Assembly (NCBI GenBank): GCA_031547885.1
Contig: JAVBRO010000022.1
Span: 14,967 to 78,966, forward strand
Length of the DNA stretch: 64,000 nt
Reading direction: 5' to 3'
Origin: UBA940 sp031547885
GTDB taxonomy: Bacteria; Bacteroidota; Bacteroidia; Bacteroidales; Rikenellaceae
The position numbers and the translations under genes are program-made. Of the stretch, positions 51,467-59,830 are shown piece by piece; position 1 is the first letter of the stretch, and each line of letters opens with the position of its first letter. The notes under the pieces were generated by a model. The model made no database searches. It worked only from the letters and a program-made list of their open reading frames with translations, and was not told where the DNA came from.

Positions 51467-53833
51467 ATGAAATTACATAATACATACATCCTCATTCTGT
51501 CATTTATCCTGCTTGCAGTATCCTGCGCGGCCCAAAACGCCGACAGTGTCTACAAGGCGTCATTGATCAACGGAATAGGCGCCATTCCGGTGCCGGCCAC
51601 CAGCGACACGAAGCTCCTGCTGCCGGAAGTTCCGCAGGGATTCATACTGCACCTTGTCGGCAGCGACAATGAACAGGTCATAAACCAAAGGGGCGATATT
51701 TACACTCCGCTGGTCTCTAAAACCGTCAGCCTGTACCTGCAACTGACAGGGGGAGACCTCAGCCAGCCGTTGGACGTGACGGGCAGACAGGTGACCGTGC
51801 CCGGCAAATATCCCGACGGAGGGATCAATCCGCGGCCCGATGTGATACCGGCGTTGAGGGAATGGTATGGCTACGAGGGGATGTTCGATCTGAAAAAAGG
51901 AGCAAGGATCGTGGTGGACTCCGCCTGTGAGACCATACATGAAGCGGCCGGGATATTCCGGAACGACCTGCTTTTGCTGACGGGTTTGAATTTTCCGGTT
52001 AAGACAGGCTCGCCGCGCGCGGGCGATATCTTCCTTACGCTGTCGGCCGAAAGCTCTGAACTTGGCGAGGAGGGGTATTACCTGACCGTCGATAATTATA
52101 TTACCGTTAGCGCCCCTGAATACAGAGGGCTCTTCCACGGCACGCGCACGCTGCTGCAAATACTGGAGCAGGATGCCGGACATGCCCGCATCCCAAAAGG
52201 CATTGCACGCGACTATCCGAAATACGAAATCCGCGGTTTCATGCTCGACGTGGGCAGGAAATTCTTCAGTATGGATTTTCTGCGCGACTATGTGAAGCTG
52301 ATGTCGTACTACAAGATGAACGAGTTCCAGATACACCTGAGCGACAACGGGTTTAAGGAGTATTTCAATAACGATTGGGACAGTACATATGCCGGCTTTC
52401 GCCTGGAGAATACTACCTATCCGGGCCTGACCTCAAAGGACGGTTCGTACACCAAGGCCGAATTCATGGATTTGCAGCGGTTTGCAAACAGTTATGGAGT
52501 GAACATCGTTCCCGAGCTGGACGTACCGGCACATTGCCTGGCATACTCGCACGCGATACCCGAGGTGGGGAGCAGGCGGTACGGCCTCGACCACCTGGAT
52601 CTGAACAACCCGCTTACCTATCGGGTGGTGGAGAATGTTCTGAAAGAGTATCTGCAGGGGCCGGATCCTGTTTTCATGTCGAAAACGGTACATATCGGAA
52701 CCGACGAATACAACCGCAGGGAAGCCGAGCCTTTCAGGGCGTTTACCGACCATTTCATACGGTATGTGCAGAGTTTCGGCAAAGATGCGAGGATCTGGGG
52801 CTCGCTCACGCACGCAAAGGGTGAAACTCCCGTAACGTCGGCGAACGTGACGATGAACGCCTGGTACAACGGCTATGCCGACCCTGTCGAGATGAAACGG
52901 CTGGGCTATAAACTGGTCAGCACGCCCGACGGGTATCTGTATATCGTGCCGGCGGCCGGATATTACCATGATTATCTTGCGTTGGAAATGCTTTACAACC
53001 GTTGGGAGCCGCTTCTGGTGGGAAATGTGGCATTCGCTCCCGGCGATCCGGCCATCATCGGAGGCATGTTCGCCGCGTGGAACGACATCGTGGGCAACGG
53101 CATTACCATGAAAGATGTGAACGACCGGGTATTCCCGGCCATGCAGGTGCTTGCACAAAAAATGTGGACCGGGGCTGAAGAGGGCGGAGCTTACGGTTCG
53201 TTCGCTGAGGTCTGTAAAAATGTGGGCGAAGGGCCGGGTGTGAACATACGCGGAAAATTACCTGCCGGCGCAAACCGTCTGGTCGGAACCTGTGATTTTG
53301 AAAAACCGGACAGGCGGTCGGTAAATGTCAGAACAGCCGAAGGGTATAGCGGAAATGCCCTGTGGCTATGCGGGGCGGAAAGCTACGCAAGCCTGCCGTT
53401 TGTCGAAATAGGATACGACTATACCGTCTCTTTCCGGGTTAATGCGGGCGTTAACGCTCCCGGAGCGGTTCTATTCTCATCGCCCAACGCCAGTGTCATT
53501 ATCACCGATAACGGGAAACTCGGGTTTTGCAGGGAGAACTACACCGACGATTTCGATTACGTCCTGCCCGAGGGACGATGGACGCATATCGTCGTCACTG
53601 GAACCGCCAGAGGAACTGCATTATATGTGAACGGCGCTTTGTACAAGAGGCTGTATGACAATGTGATCCATTATGAAGGACTAGAAAAGACCAATAAAAA
53701 AATACAAACTCTTTTCTTTCCCCTGCAAACCGTCGGCGACAGACAGAACGCATTCACCGGAGGTATCGATGAACTTCGCATCTTCAATACCGTACTTAGC
53801 GACAGCGAGATAAACAAATTGTTCAATCCTTAA
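51467..53833 (+). CDS. GH20 family beta-N-acetylhexosaminidase with LamG-like C-terminal domain
   Basis: 788 residues, with a lipoprotein signal (AVSC-AAQ). A GH20b domain (about 135-245) is followed by the catalytic barrel (about 250-565), with YEIRGFMLDVGRKFFSMDFL and MNEFQIHLSDNGF, and the catalytic pair D413-E414 (VHIGTDEY). GH20 enzymes use substrate-assisted catalysis on GlcNAc or GalNAc. Residues about 600-788 form a laminin G/concanavalin-like domain that probably binds glycan. It could be a hexosaminidase or lacto-N-biosidase. No acidic surface-export signal follows the cysteine, so it may be periplasmic. The gene is 5 bases before the sulfotransferase gene. Confidence 0.88.
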   Translation: MKLHNTYILILSFILLAVSCAAQNADSVYKASLINGIGAIPVPATSDTKLLLPEVPQGFILHLVGSDNEQVINQRGDIYTPLVSKTVSLYLQLTGGDLSQPLDVTGRQVTVPGKYPDGGINPRPDVIPALREWYGYEGMFDLKKGARIVVDSACETIHEAAGIFRNDLLLLTGLNFPVKTGSPRAGDIFLTLSAESSELGEEGYYLTVDNYITVSAPEYRGLFHGTRTLLQILEQDAGHARIPKGIARDYPKYEIRGFMLDVGRKFFSMDFLRDYVKLMSYYKMNEFQIHLSDNGFKEYFNNDWDSTYAGFRLENTTYPGLTSKDGSYTKAEFMDLQRFANSYGVNIVPELDVPAHCLAYSHAIPEVGSRRYGLDHLDLNNPLTYRVVENVLKEYLQGPDPVFMSKTVHIGTDEYNRREAEPFRAFTDHFIRYVQSFGKDARIWGSLTHAKGETPVTSANVTMNAWYNGYADPVEMKRLGYKLVSTPDGYLYIVPAAGYYHDYLALEMLYNRWEPLLVGNVAFAPGDPAIIGGMFAAWNDIVGNGITMKDVNDRVFPAMQVLAQKMWTGAEEGGAYGSFAEVCKNVGEGPGVNIRGKLPAGANRLVGTCDFEKPDRRSVNVRTAEGYSGNALWLCGAESYASLPFVEIGYDYTVSFRVNAGVNAPGAVLFSSPNASVIITDNGKLGFCRENYTDDFDYVLPEGRWTHIVVTGTARGTALYVNGALYKRLYDNVIHYEGLEKTNKKIQTLFFPLQTVGDRQNAFTGGIDELRIFNTVLSDSEINKLFNP

Positions 53834-53838
53834 TTATA

Positions 53839-55284
53839 ATGCATATTCCCATGAAAAGATATTTCAGATCTTTACTTTTTCTCTCTGCAATCATGATCAC
53901 GGGCTGTTCGACGGGTCCGGAACCGGAAACGAAAACGGAACCGGAACCCAGAGAGGGTTTGATCAGCAGTGTCGCTGCGGCGGCCGACGAGGCCTGCGTG
54001 CTGCGTATGGATATAAAGATATCGGCAAACGGTGCGGACGGAGCCGAAGTGGTCTATTGGAAACGCGGCGACGAATCGGTCAGGCATACTGTCGCATCGG
54101 ATCTGGCAGCGCCGGAATCGACTGTCACGTTACTGTTCCTGGAGCCCGACACCGAATACGACTATTTAGTAAAGGCGACGTCGGGTCCTGATGCCGAAAC
54201 CTCCGAGATTTACAGTTTTACGACCGGAACTCTTCCGGAAGAGCTTGCCGAGTACACCCTGGTATCGGATGAAGGCTTTTCGTTCGACGGCTATATACAC
54301 ACGGCCAGTAAAAACGCTCCGGGATACCTGTACCTTTTCGACAGCAACGGCCGGATCGTCTGGTACCAGCCCACATTCGGCAAAGGAGTGGGCACGTCTA
54401 ATTTCGACGCGAGGACAAAGACGTTCCAATGCCAGATAGGGAGCAACACGTACGAACGTTTTTGCAACAGCGCGGTCTATGTCGTCGATCTTTACGGGAA
54501 CACCATTCTTCACAAGGCGGCCGCCGATCTCCCGAACCCGTTGATCCACCACGCCATATCCCGCCTGTCCGACGGCAATATCGCTATCGGTAACTTTTAT
54601 GACGGGCAGTTCGACCTCACCAAATGGGGCGGAAGCGAGGATGAAACGGTAAGAGGCGACGGCTTCTCTGTGGTCAATCCGGCAGGAGAAATGATTTGGG
54701 AATGGAACGCTTTCGACCATATCAACCCCGCGGATGATCCTAAGATAATGGACCCCCGCGGAGAATATGCGGTCAACTACAGGAAGGATTGGCTGCACCT
54801 GAACTCCGTAGAGTCCGATGTCGACGGGAATATCCTCATATCGTTCAATAAGCTGAACCAATTCTGGAAGATCGACTCAAAGACCGGCGAGATAATATAC
54901 CGTCTGGGAAAAGACGGCGATATATCCATACCCGAAGAGGGCTATATGTCGCACCAGCACTTCGTGATCCCTAATCCGTACGGCGAGGTCATGCTGTTCG
55001 ACAACGGTTATTCATCCGAAATATCCCGTGTGCTCGCGTTCAAAATAGACGAAGCCACCAAAACGGCCGAAATATCTAAAAACATCCCTTTACCCGCCGA
55101 TTATTTCTCCCCGAACCAATCGAGCGCATGTATGATAGACGAGGATCATGTGCTGTTCGGTGCGGTCGGGCCCAGGATCGTCGGGGTTATGGAGTTGTCC
55201 GGCAGGATATTATGGGCTTATCAGGTGCCTTTTGATTTCCACCTTGCGCTGTACATCGACAAACTTGATCTGCTGCCTGTATGA
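53839..55284 (+). CDS. Aryl-sulfate sulfotransferase (ASST) lipoprotein
   Basis: 481 residues (a second ATG at 53851 is a good alternative). A lipoprotein signal ends MITGC, followed by an acidic PEPETKTEPEPRE stretch. An Ig-like domain (about 45-135) is followed by the six-blade propeller typical of arylsulfotransferases. Its blocks are YLYLFDSNGRIVWYQP, HHAISRLSDGNIAIGNF, WLHLNSVESDVDGNILIS and HQHFVIPNPYGEVMLFDNG. The histidines of these blocks are candidate catalytic and sulfate-binding residues. ASST moves sulfate from a phenolic sulfate ester to a phenolic acceptor without PAPS. Its stop overlaps the GH123-like start by 4 bases. A sulfotransferase embedded between two glycosidases is unusual. 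Confidence 0.82.
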   Translation: MHIPMKRYFRSLLFLSAIMITGCSTGPEPETKTEPEPREGLISSVAAAADEACVLRMDIKISANGADGAEVVYWKRGDESVRHTVASDLAAPESTVTLLFLEPDTEYDYLVKATSGPDAETSEIYSFTTGTLPEELAEYTLVSDEGFSFDGYIHTASKNAPGYLYLFDSNGRIVWYQPTFGKGVGTSNFDARTKTFQCQIGSNTYERFCNSAVYVVDLYGNTILHKAAADLPNPLIHHAISRLSDGNIAIGNFYDGQFDLTKWGGSEDETVRGDGFSVVNPAGEMIWEWNAFDHINPADDPKIMDPRGEYAVNYRKDWLHLNSVESDVDGNILISFNKLNQFWKIDSKTGEIIYRLGKDGDISIPEEGYMSHQHFVIPNPYGEVMLFDNGYSSEISRVLAFKIDEATKTAEISKNIPLPADYFSPNQSSACMIDEDHVLFGAVGPRIVGVMELSGRILWAYQVPFDFHLALYIDKLDLLPV

Positions 55285-57023
55285 ATCGGTTGACGCCTGC
55301 CATCGCCTGTATAACCATTTCGGTTTGTGCATGCACCAGCCCCCTGAAAGTCTGCAACAATTTCGAGGAGCTGCCGGACCCTGCAAGGGACTCCTCTGTC
55401 TGGAAAACCACGGATAACGGTTTGCTGGCATCGTTCGGAAGCATCGACGAGCGCTACCCGAAATCTGTCGAGCCCGCGGTCGTGATCCGGCGGTCGCTCG
55501 ATGTGACGGGGTGGCGCGGCGAACGCCTGTCGGCGCAACTGCTTTTATGGTCGGCGGATGGCGCGGACCAGGCGGAATGCAAAGTGTCGGAGTTCAGGTC
55601 CGACGATGCGGTGCTGCCTGCGGGCATTGCCAGGGCCCGCTTCGTACGTTATGTGATGACCGATATTTTCGGACCCGGCTGCGGATACCGCAAACCCGAA
55701 AATTTTCCGGCCTCGTTGTCGCCGGATATGCTCGACGACATAGATTGCATGGATATCGAACCAAAAACGGTACGTCCCGTGTGGATTACGGTGGATATTC
55801 CGGCCGACGCGGCGCCTGGCAGATACACGGCTGCCGTTACCGTGGGCGCGCGGAAGCAAAAAACTCAGACACTGGAGCTGAACCTCACTGTGCAGAATAG
55901 GTTGTTGCCGCCCGCCTCCGAATGGAACTATTGGCTCGACCTTTGGCAGCACCCTTCGGCCGTAGCCCGCGTTCACGGACTTGAACCCTGGAGCGACGCC
56001 CATTTCGACAAGATGAGGCCTTTGATGAAAATGCTTGCCGATGCCGGGCAAAAGGTCATCACAGCCACTTTGAATAAAGACCCGTGGAATGTTCAGACAC
56101 TCGATCCTTACGAAGATATGATCCTGTGGACAAAAAGTGCGGATGGATGGAGCTACGATTATTCCATATTCGACCGGTGGGTGGAATTCATGCAGGGCGT
56201 TGGCATAGGCAGCCGGATAAATTGCTACTCGATGATCCCATGGAATAACGAACTGCATTACACCGATGCCGCGACCGGCGGGATCATCACTGTTAAAGCC
56301 GACCCCGGCACGAAAGAATTCGAAGATATGTGGGCGCCTTTCCTCTCCGACTTTATAGAACACCTGAAAGAAAAAGGATGGCTGGAGATAACCAGCATCG
56401 CTATGGACGAACGCTCGCCGCAAACAATGAAGGCCGTTCTGGGCTTTTTGAAGGACCGGGCGCCCTGCCTTGGTGTTTCGCTCGCCGACAACCACAAGAG
56501 CTACAAAGAGTATCCATATCTGGATGAGATAGTAGTAAGTTTCGGTGACGCGGTGGATCGGGCGGACCTCGCCTGCCGGAAAGAGCAGGGGCTGAGAACC
56601 ACGTATTATGTCTGCTGCAGCCACGAATTCCCCAATGTATTTTCCTTTTCGCCTCCCGTCGAGGCTGTCTACAGCGCATGGTATTCACGGGCCGCGGGTT
56701 TCGATGGGTATTTACGCTGGGCATATAATTCCTGGGTCGAGAATCCTCTTACCGACTCGCGTTTCCGCACCTGGCCGGCCGGAGATACCTACATTGTATA
56801 CCCTGATGCGCGCAGCTCCATCCGTTTCGAACGGCTTCGCGAAGGTATTCAGGATGTCGAAAAGATCCGCATCCTGACAGAAGAGTTCTCCGCGGCAGGC
56901 AGCACGGATAAGATGGTGCGATTAGGGCAGGTCCTTGCAGCGTTCGACACCGTGGATATACCTGAAAATCCGGAGGAGACCGTAAACAGGGCTAAATCGA
57001 TATTGAATTCGCTATCGGATTAG
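55281..57023 (+). CDS. GH123-like glycoside hydrolase (DUF4091)
   Basis: 580 residues with a lipoprotein signal (SVCAC-TSPLK). An N-terminal beta-sandwich (about 30-210, VRPVWITVDIPADAAPGRYTAAVTV) is followed by a catalytic barrel (about 215-500). That barrel has the DE pair D376-E377 in LEITSIAMDERSPQTM. A C-terminal DUF4091 block (SAWYSRAAGFDGYLRWAYNSW and IRFERLREGIQDVEKIRIL) completes it. The layout matches GH123, whose known members are beta-N-acetylgalactosaminidases using substrate-assisted catalysis. Translation is coupled to the sulfotransferase gene through a 4-base overlap. Confidence 0.8.
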   Translation: MNRLTPAIACITISVCACTSPLKVCNNFEELPDPARDSSVWKTTDNGLLASFGSIDERYPKSVEPAVVIRRSLDVTGWRGERLSAQLLLWSADGADQAECKVSEFRSDDAVLPAGIARARFVRYVMTDIFGPGCGYRKPENFPASLSPDMLDDIDCMDIEPKTVRPVWITVDIPADAAPGRYTAAVTVGARKQKTQTLELNLTVQNRLLPPASEWNYWLDLWQHPSAVARVHGLEPWSDAHFDKMRPLMKMLADAGQKVITATLNKDPWNVQTLDPYEDMILWTKSADGWSYDYSIFDRWVEFMQGVGIGSRINCYSMIPWNNELHYTDAATGGIITVKADPGTKEFEDMWAPFLSDFIEHLKEKGWLEITSIAMDERSPQTMKAVLGFLKDRAPCLGVSLADNHKSYKEYPYLDEIVVSFGDAVDRADLACRKEQGLRTTYYVCCSHEFPNVFSFSPPVEAVYSAWYSRAAGFDGYLRWAYNSWVENPLTDSRFRTWPAGDTYIVYPDARSSIRFERLREGIQDVEKIRILTEEFSAAGSTDKMVRLGQVLAAFDTVDIPENPEETVNRAKSILNSLSD

Positions 57024-57095
57024 AAACGGGTCTCGTGTGCGCATTCATTCCGCTTTGTTCCCTGCCGGATATTACGATAGATAGATTTATTTGCA

Positions 57096-57137
57096 AAAAG
57101 GTAATTTGTAACATGGGGGGACAGCATTTTACCTTTT
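57096..57137. repeat. Hairpin AAAAGGTAA...TTACCTTTT
   Basis: A 9-bp perfect inverted repeat with a 24-base spacer lies in the convergent intergenic region, just before the terminator at 57140. It may be part of a composite termination region. Confidence 0.5.
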
Positions 57138-57139
57138 GG

Positions 57140-57171
57140 AACCGTATTCAAATCATTGGATACGGTTTTTT
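57140..57171 (+). terminator. Terminator of the glycan-use operon
   Basis: AACCGTAT (57140-57147) pairs with ATACGGTT (57160-57167) around a 12-base loop, followed by TTTT. Confidence 0.8.
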
Positions 57172-57301
57172 GTGGCATATTACATTGTGCTTCAAAATCA
57201 TGGTTCTTATTCAATGAATCTCCTCGCAGCAGAGCTACGAGGTATCACAAAGGAATAATTCTTTCAAACGAAGCAAGCTTCGAGGAATTAGACCTCAAAT
57301 T

Positions 57302-58195
57302 TTATTTAAAAACCGACCAGACGACCTCCCCCGTCCAGGCAAGAGGCTGCTTCAAGCGGAAAAAATGCAGTACCATCGCGGCCGTATTCAGGTGGTTGTT
57401 AGGCTCCTCTATCGTCATCCCCTGTTTGATGCCGGGACCTGTCAGCCCCCAGGGAACGACCATCTCCGAAACAGTGAACCCGCCGTGCCCTTTACCGATC
57501 CCGCCGTGGTCTGACAGGAAGAAAATATGGGAGTCCTTATATAAACCGCCCTCTTTGAGCTTCTGAAGAAAAATGCCTATCTGTTCGTCCGCTTCCTCGA
57601 TCGACCTGATATATTCGTCGGACATCCATCCGGAACGATGTCCGGCATGGTCGGTATGCACCGAATATAGGAACACGACGGTCGGGTCATTCCTGTTCGC
57701 TGCGATAAAATCATACGCCTTTTCGTAATTCGGGATATAGGCGTCGTTTTCCAGATAGCTCACCTCGTCGAAGTAACGTTCGTTGTAGGGATAGAAAAGG
57801 TTGATCCAGTTGTAGTAGAAAGCGGTCTTAGCGCCCGGGAGCTGCTCTTTGACGATCTTGAAAAGCGACGGATAATACCCCTCGGCGTCGGTTTCTATTG
57901 CCGGCAGTTTTATCTTGTCGATCTGCCAGTCGTTGTCCACTACGCCGTGCTGTTCGGGGCCGCTGCCGGTCAGTACGCTGGTCCAGTTTGGCAGGGTGAC
58001 GGACGGCATGACCGTGCGCGTTTCGAGCGAGAGGACCCCTTCCGCGACCAGAGCATCTATGTTCGGGGTATTGGCTTTCAGATAGCCTTCGACCGATATC
58101 CCGTCGAGGGCGATCATGACTACACGTTTGGCTTTCGGGGCGCCGAATCCTACGACCGGGATCAGGGCGAGCAGAAGCAACAACGATTTTTTCAT
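57302..58195 (-). CDS. NPP-type alkaline phosphatase superfamily phosphodiesterase/phosphatase
   Basis: 297 residues with a signal peptide ending near VVGFGAPKA. Metal and nucleophile motifs of the NPP family: D31 in MIALDGIS, T67 as likely nucleophile in VTLPNWTSVLTG, then HTDHAGH and FLSDHGGIGKGHGG. It probably hydrolyses phosphodiesters or phosphate esters in the periplasm. Some superfamily members also act on phosphocholine, sugar phosphates or sulfate esters, so the substrate is open. The gene is 11 bases after the sulfatase gene and likely co-transcribed with it. Confidence 0.85.
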   Translation of the reverse strand: MKKSLLLLLALIPVVGFGAPKAKRVVMIALDGISVEGYLKANTPNIDALVAEGVLSLETRTVMPSVTLPNWTSVLTGSGPEQHGVVDNDWQIDKIKLPAIETDAEGYYPSLFKIVKEQLPGAKTAFYYNWINLFYPYNERYFDEVSYLENDAYIPNYEKAYDFIAANRNDPTVVFLYSVHTDHAGHRSGWMSDEYIRSIEEADEQIGIFLQKLKEGGLYKDSHIFFLSDHGGIGKGHGGFTVSEMVVPWGLTGPGIKQGMTIEEPNNHLNTAAMVLHFFRLKQPLAWTGEVVWSVFK

Positions 58196-58206
58196 ATGTC
58201 CGGTTT

Positions 58207-59736
58207 TTAACGTGATTCGTTCTCTACGCGTTCGAGTTCCGCACTCAGTTCCGCGACTTTTTTAGGATATTTTCCTGCAAGATTGATCTTTTCGCCGATA
58301 TCTTTTTTCAGGTTGTACAGTTGGGGCTCGGGGTCGTTGCCGAGTTCAATGTCGGTAAGCGCATCATAAGCGCGGCCGCTGCCCGGTGCGATATATTTCC
58401 AATCACCGACGATGATGGATTTCGAATAGGCATGCTCGACGGCATATTCGCGGTTTTTGTTTTTGCCGCGGAACGCTTCGCCGCTGTTCCGGCTGTCCGG
58501 GGCGGCTCCTTCAGGGATCTCACCGCCGCACACGGCCGACAGGGTCCTTAAAATATCGATATGGCTCACCAGCGCGCCTGAAACTGCGCTTTTGCGATTG
58601 GCTGCATCCCAGCGGATTATCATCGGCACGCGCGTGCCGGCCTCGAAATTGCTGTATTTTCCTCCGCGCATACGTCCCCACGGTTTATGGTCGCCGAGAA
58701 GCTCGACGGCACGGTCGGCATATCCGTCGTCGACCACAGGGCCGTTGTCGCTGCTCAGTATTATTATGGTATTGTCCGCGATGCCGAGGCTGTCGACTAT
58801 GCGCATCACCTCGCCGACGCTCCAATCGAATTGTACGATGGCGTCGCCGCGATGTCCCATTCCGGTCGCGCCCCTGAACCGTTCGTTCGGATAGCGCGGA
58901 ACATGAATGTCGTTTGTGCCGAAATAGAGGAAGAACGGCTCTTCTCCGGCGGCGCTGCGGCGGATGAAATCGACCGCCTTGTCGGTGATGCGGTCGGCGA
59001 TATCCTCGTCTTTCCAGAGCGCCGATTTCCCGCCTTTCATGTAGCCGATGCGCGGGATGCCGTTGACGATCGATTGGTTGTGGCCGTGGTTTGGCGACGG
59101 ACGCAGTTTGGTGAGCAGTTCGGGGTTGTCCTTCCCGGTCGGTTCGCCGGGGAAGTTCTCTTTATAACTCACTTCAATCGGATCGTTCGGATCGAGATCG
59201 ACCACCCGCGAGTTCTCGATGTAGACGCACGGAACGCGGTCGCCCGTCGCCGCCATGATGAACGAATATTGGAATCCGATATCCGTAAGGTTCGGGGTGA
59301 TGACTCCGTTCCAATTCTGCTTCGAGGTTTCGCCGAGTCCCAGATGCCATTTCCCCACTGCGCCGGTCGTGTATCCGGCTTCGGAGAACATATCGGCCAT
59401 TGTGTACTGCTCCGGCTTGATTATCATGCCGGCGTCTCCTGCGGCTATTCCCGTTCCCGGCCTGCGCCACGGGTATTCGCCCGTAAGCAATCCGTAGCGC
59501 GACGGTGTGCTGGTGGCCGAGGTGGTGTGCGCGTTGGTGAAACGTACGCCTTCAGATGCGAGCCTGTCGACGTTGGGCGTTTTTACTGCCGTCGCGCCGT
59601 TGCAGCCCAGATCTCCATAGCCCACGTCGTCGCCGTATATTATTATCACATTTGGTTTTTCGCCGCTCTGGGCATTTACAGCGAACGGGAGCATCGCCGC
59701 TCCGAGGCCGATGGGCAGATAAGTCCTGATCTTCAT
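58207..59736 (-). CDS. S1-family sulfatase (arylsulfatase type)
   Basis: 509 residues with a signal peptide ending NAQSG. The formylglycine motif is S-T-P-S-R at 76-80, of the serine type processed by an anaerobic sulfatase-maturating enzyme; S76 becomes formylglycine. Metal ligands are in YGDDVGYGDLG and SSDNGPVVDDGY, and GKWHLGLGE is the usual conserved block. Overall it resembles GalNAc-6-sulfatase/arylsulfatase A-like enzymes, which would suit a GlcNAc/GalNAc glycan; the exact subfamily cannot be decided here. It heads an operon with the NPP gene, downstream of the second HTCS gene. Confidence 0.88.
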   Translation of the reverse strand: MKIRTYLPIGLGAAMLPFAVNAQSGEKPNVIIIYGDDVGYGDLGCNGATAVKTPNVDRLASEGVRFTNAHTTSATSTPSRYGLLTGEYPWRRPGTGIAAGDAGMIIKPEQYTMADMFSEAGYTTGAVGKWHLGLGETSKQNWNGVITPNLTDIGFQYSFIMAATGDRVPCVYIENSRVVDLDPNDPIEVSYKENFPGEPTGKDNPELLTKLRPSPNHGHNQSIVNGIPRIGYMKGGKSALWKDEDIADRITDKAVDFIRRSAAGEEPFFLYFGTNDIHVPRYPNERFRGATGMGHRGDAIVQFDWSVGEVMRIVDSLGIADNTIIILSSDNGPVVDDGYADRAVELLGDHKPWGRMRGGKYSNFEAGTRVPMIIRWDAANRKSAVSGALVSHIDILRTLSAVCGGEIPEGAAPDSRNSGEAFRGKNKNREYAVEHAYSKSIIVGDWKYIAPGSGRAYDALTDIELGNDPEPQLYNLKKDIGEKINLAGKYPKKVAELSAELERVENESR

Positions 59737-59830
59737 CTTTATGACGGGTTAGTTTGTAAGCGTGATAAAATTAATAAAAATAATGGTACGGGATATCTGA
59801 AAACGTCCATTTGTTATTTGTTTGCGTCCT

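Noticed and set aside
57035..57217. Small open frame in the convergent gap after the GH123-like gene
   Set aside because: It spans the terminator hairpins, has no ribosome site and no family likeness.
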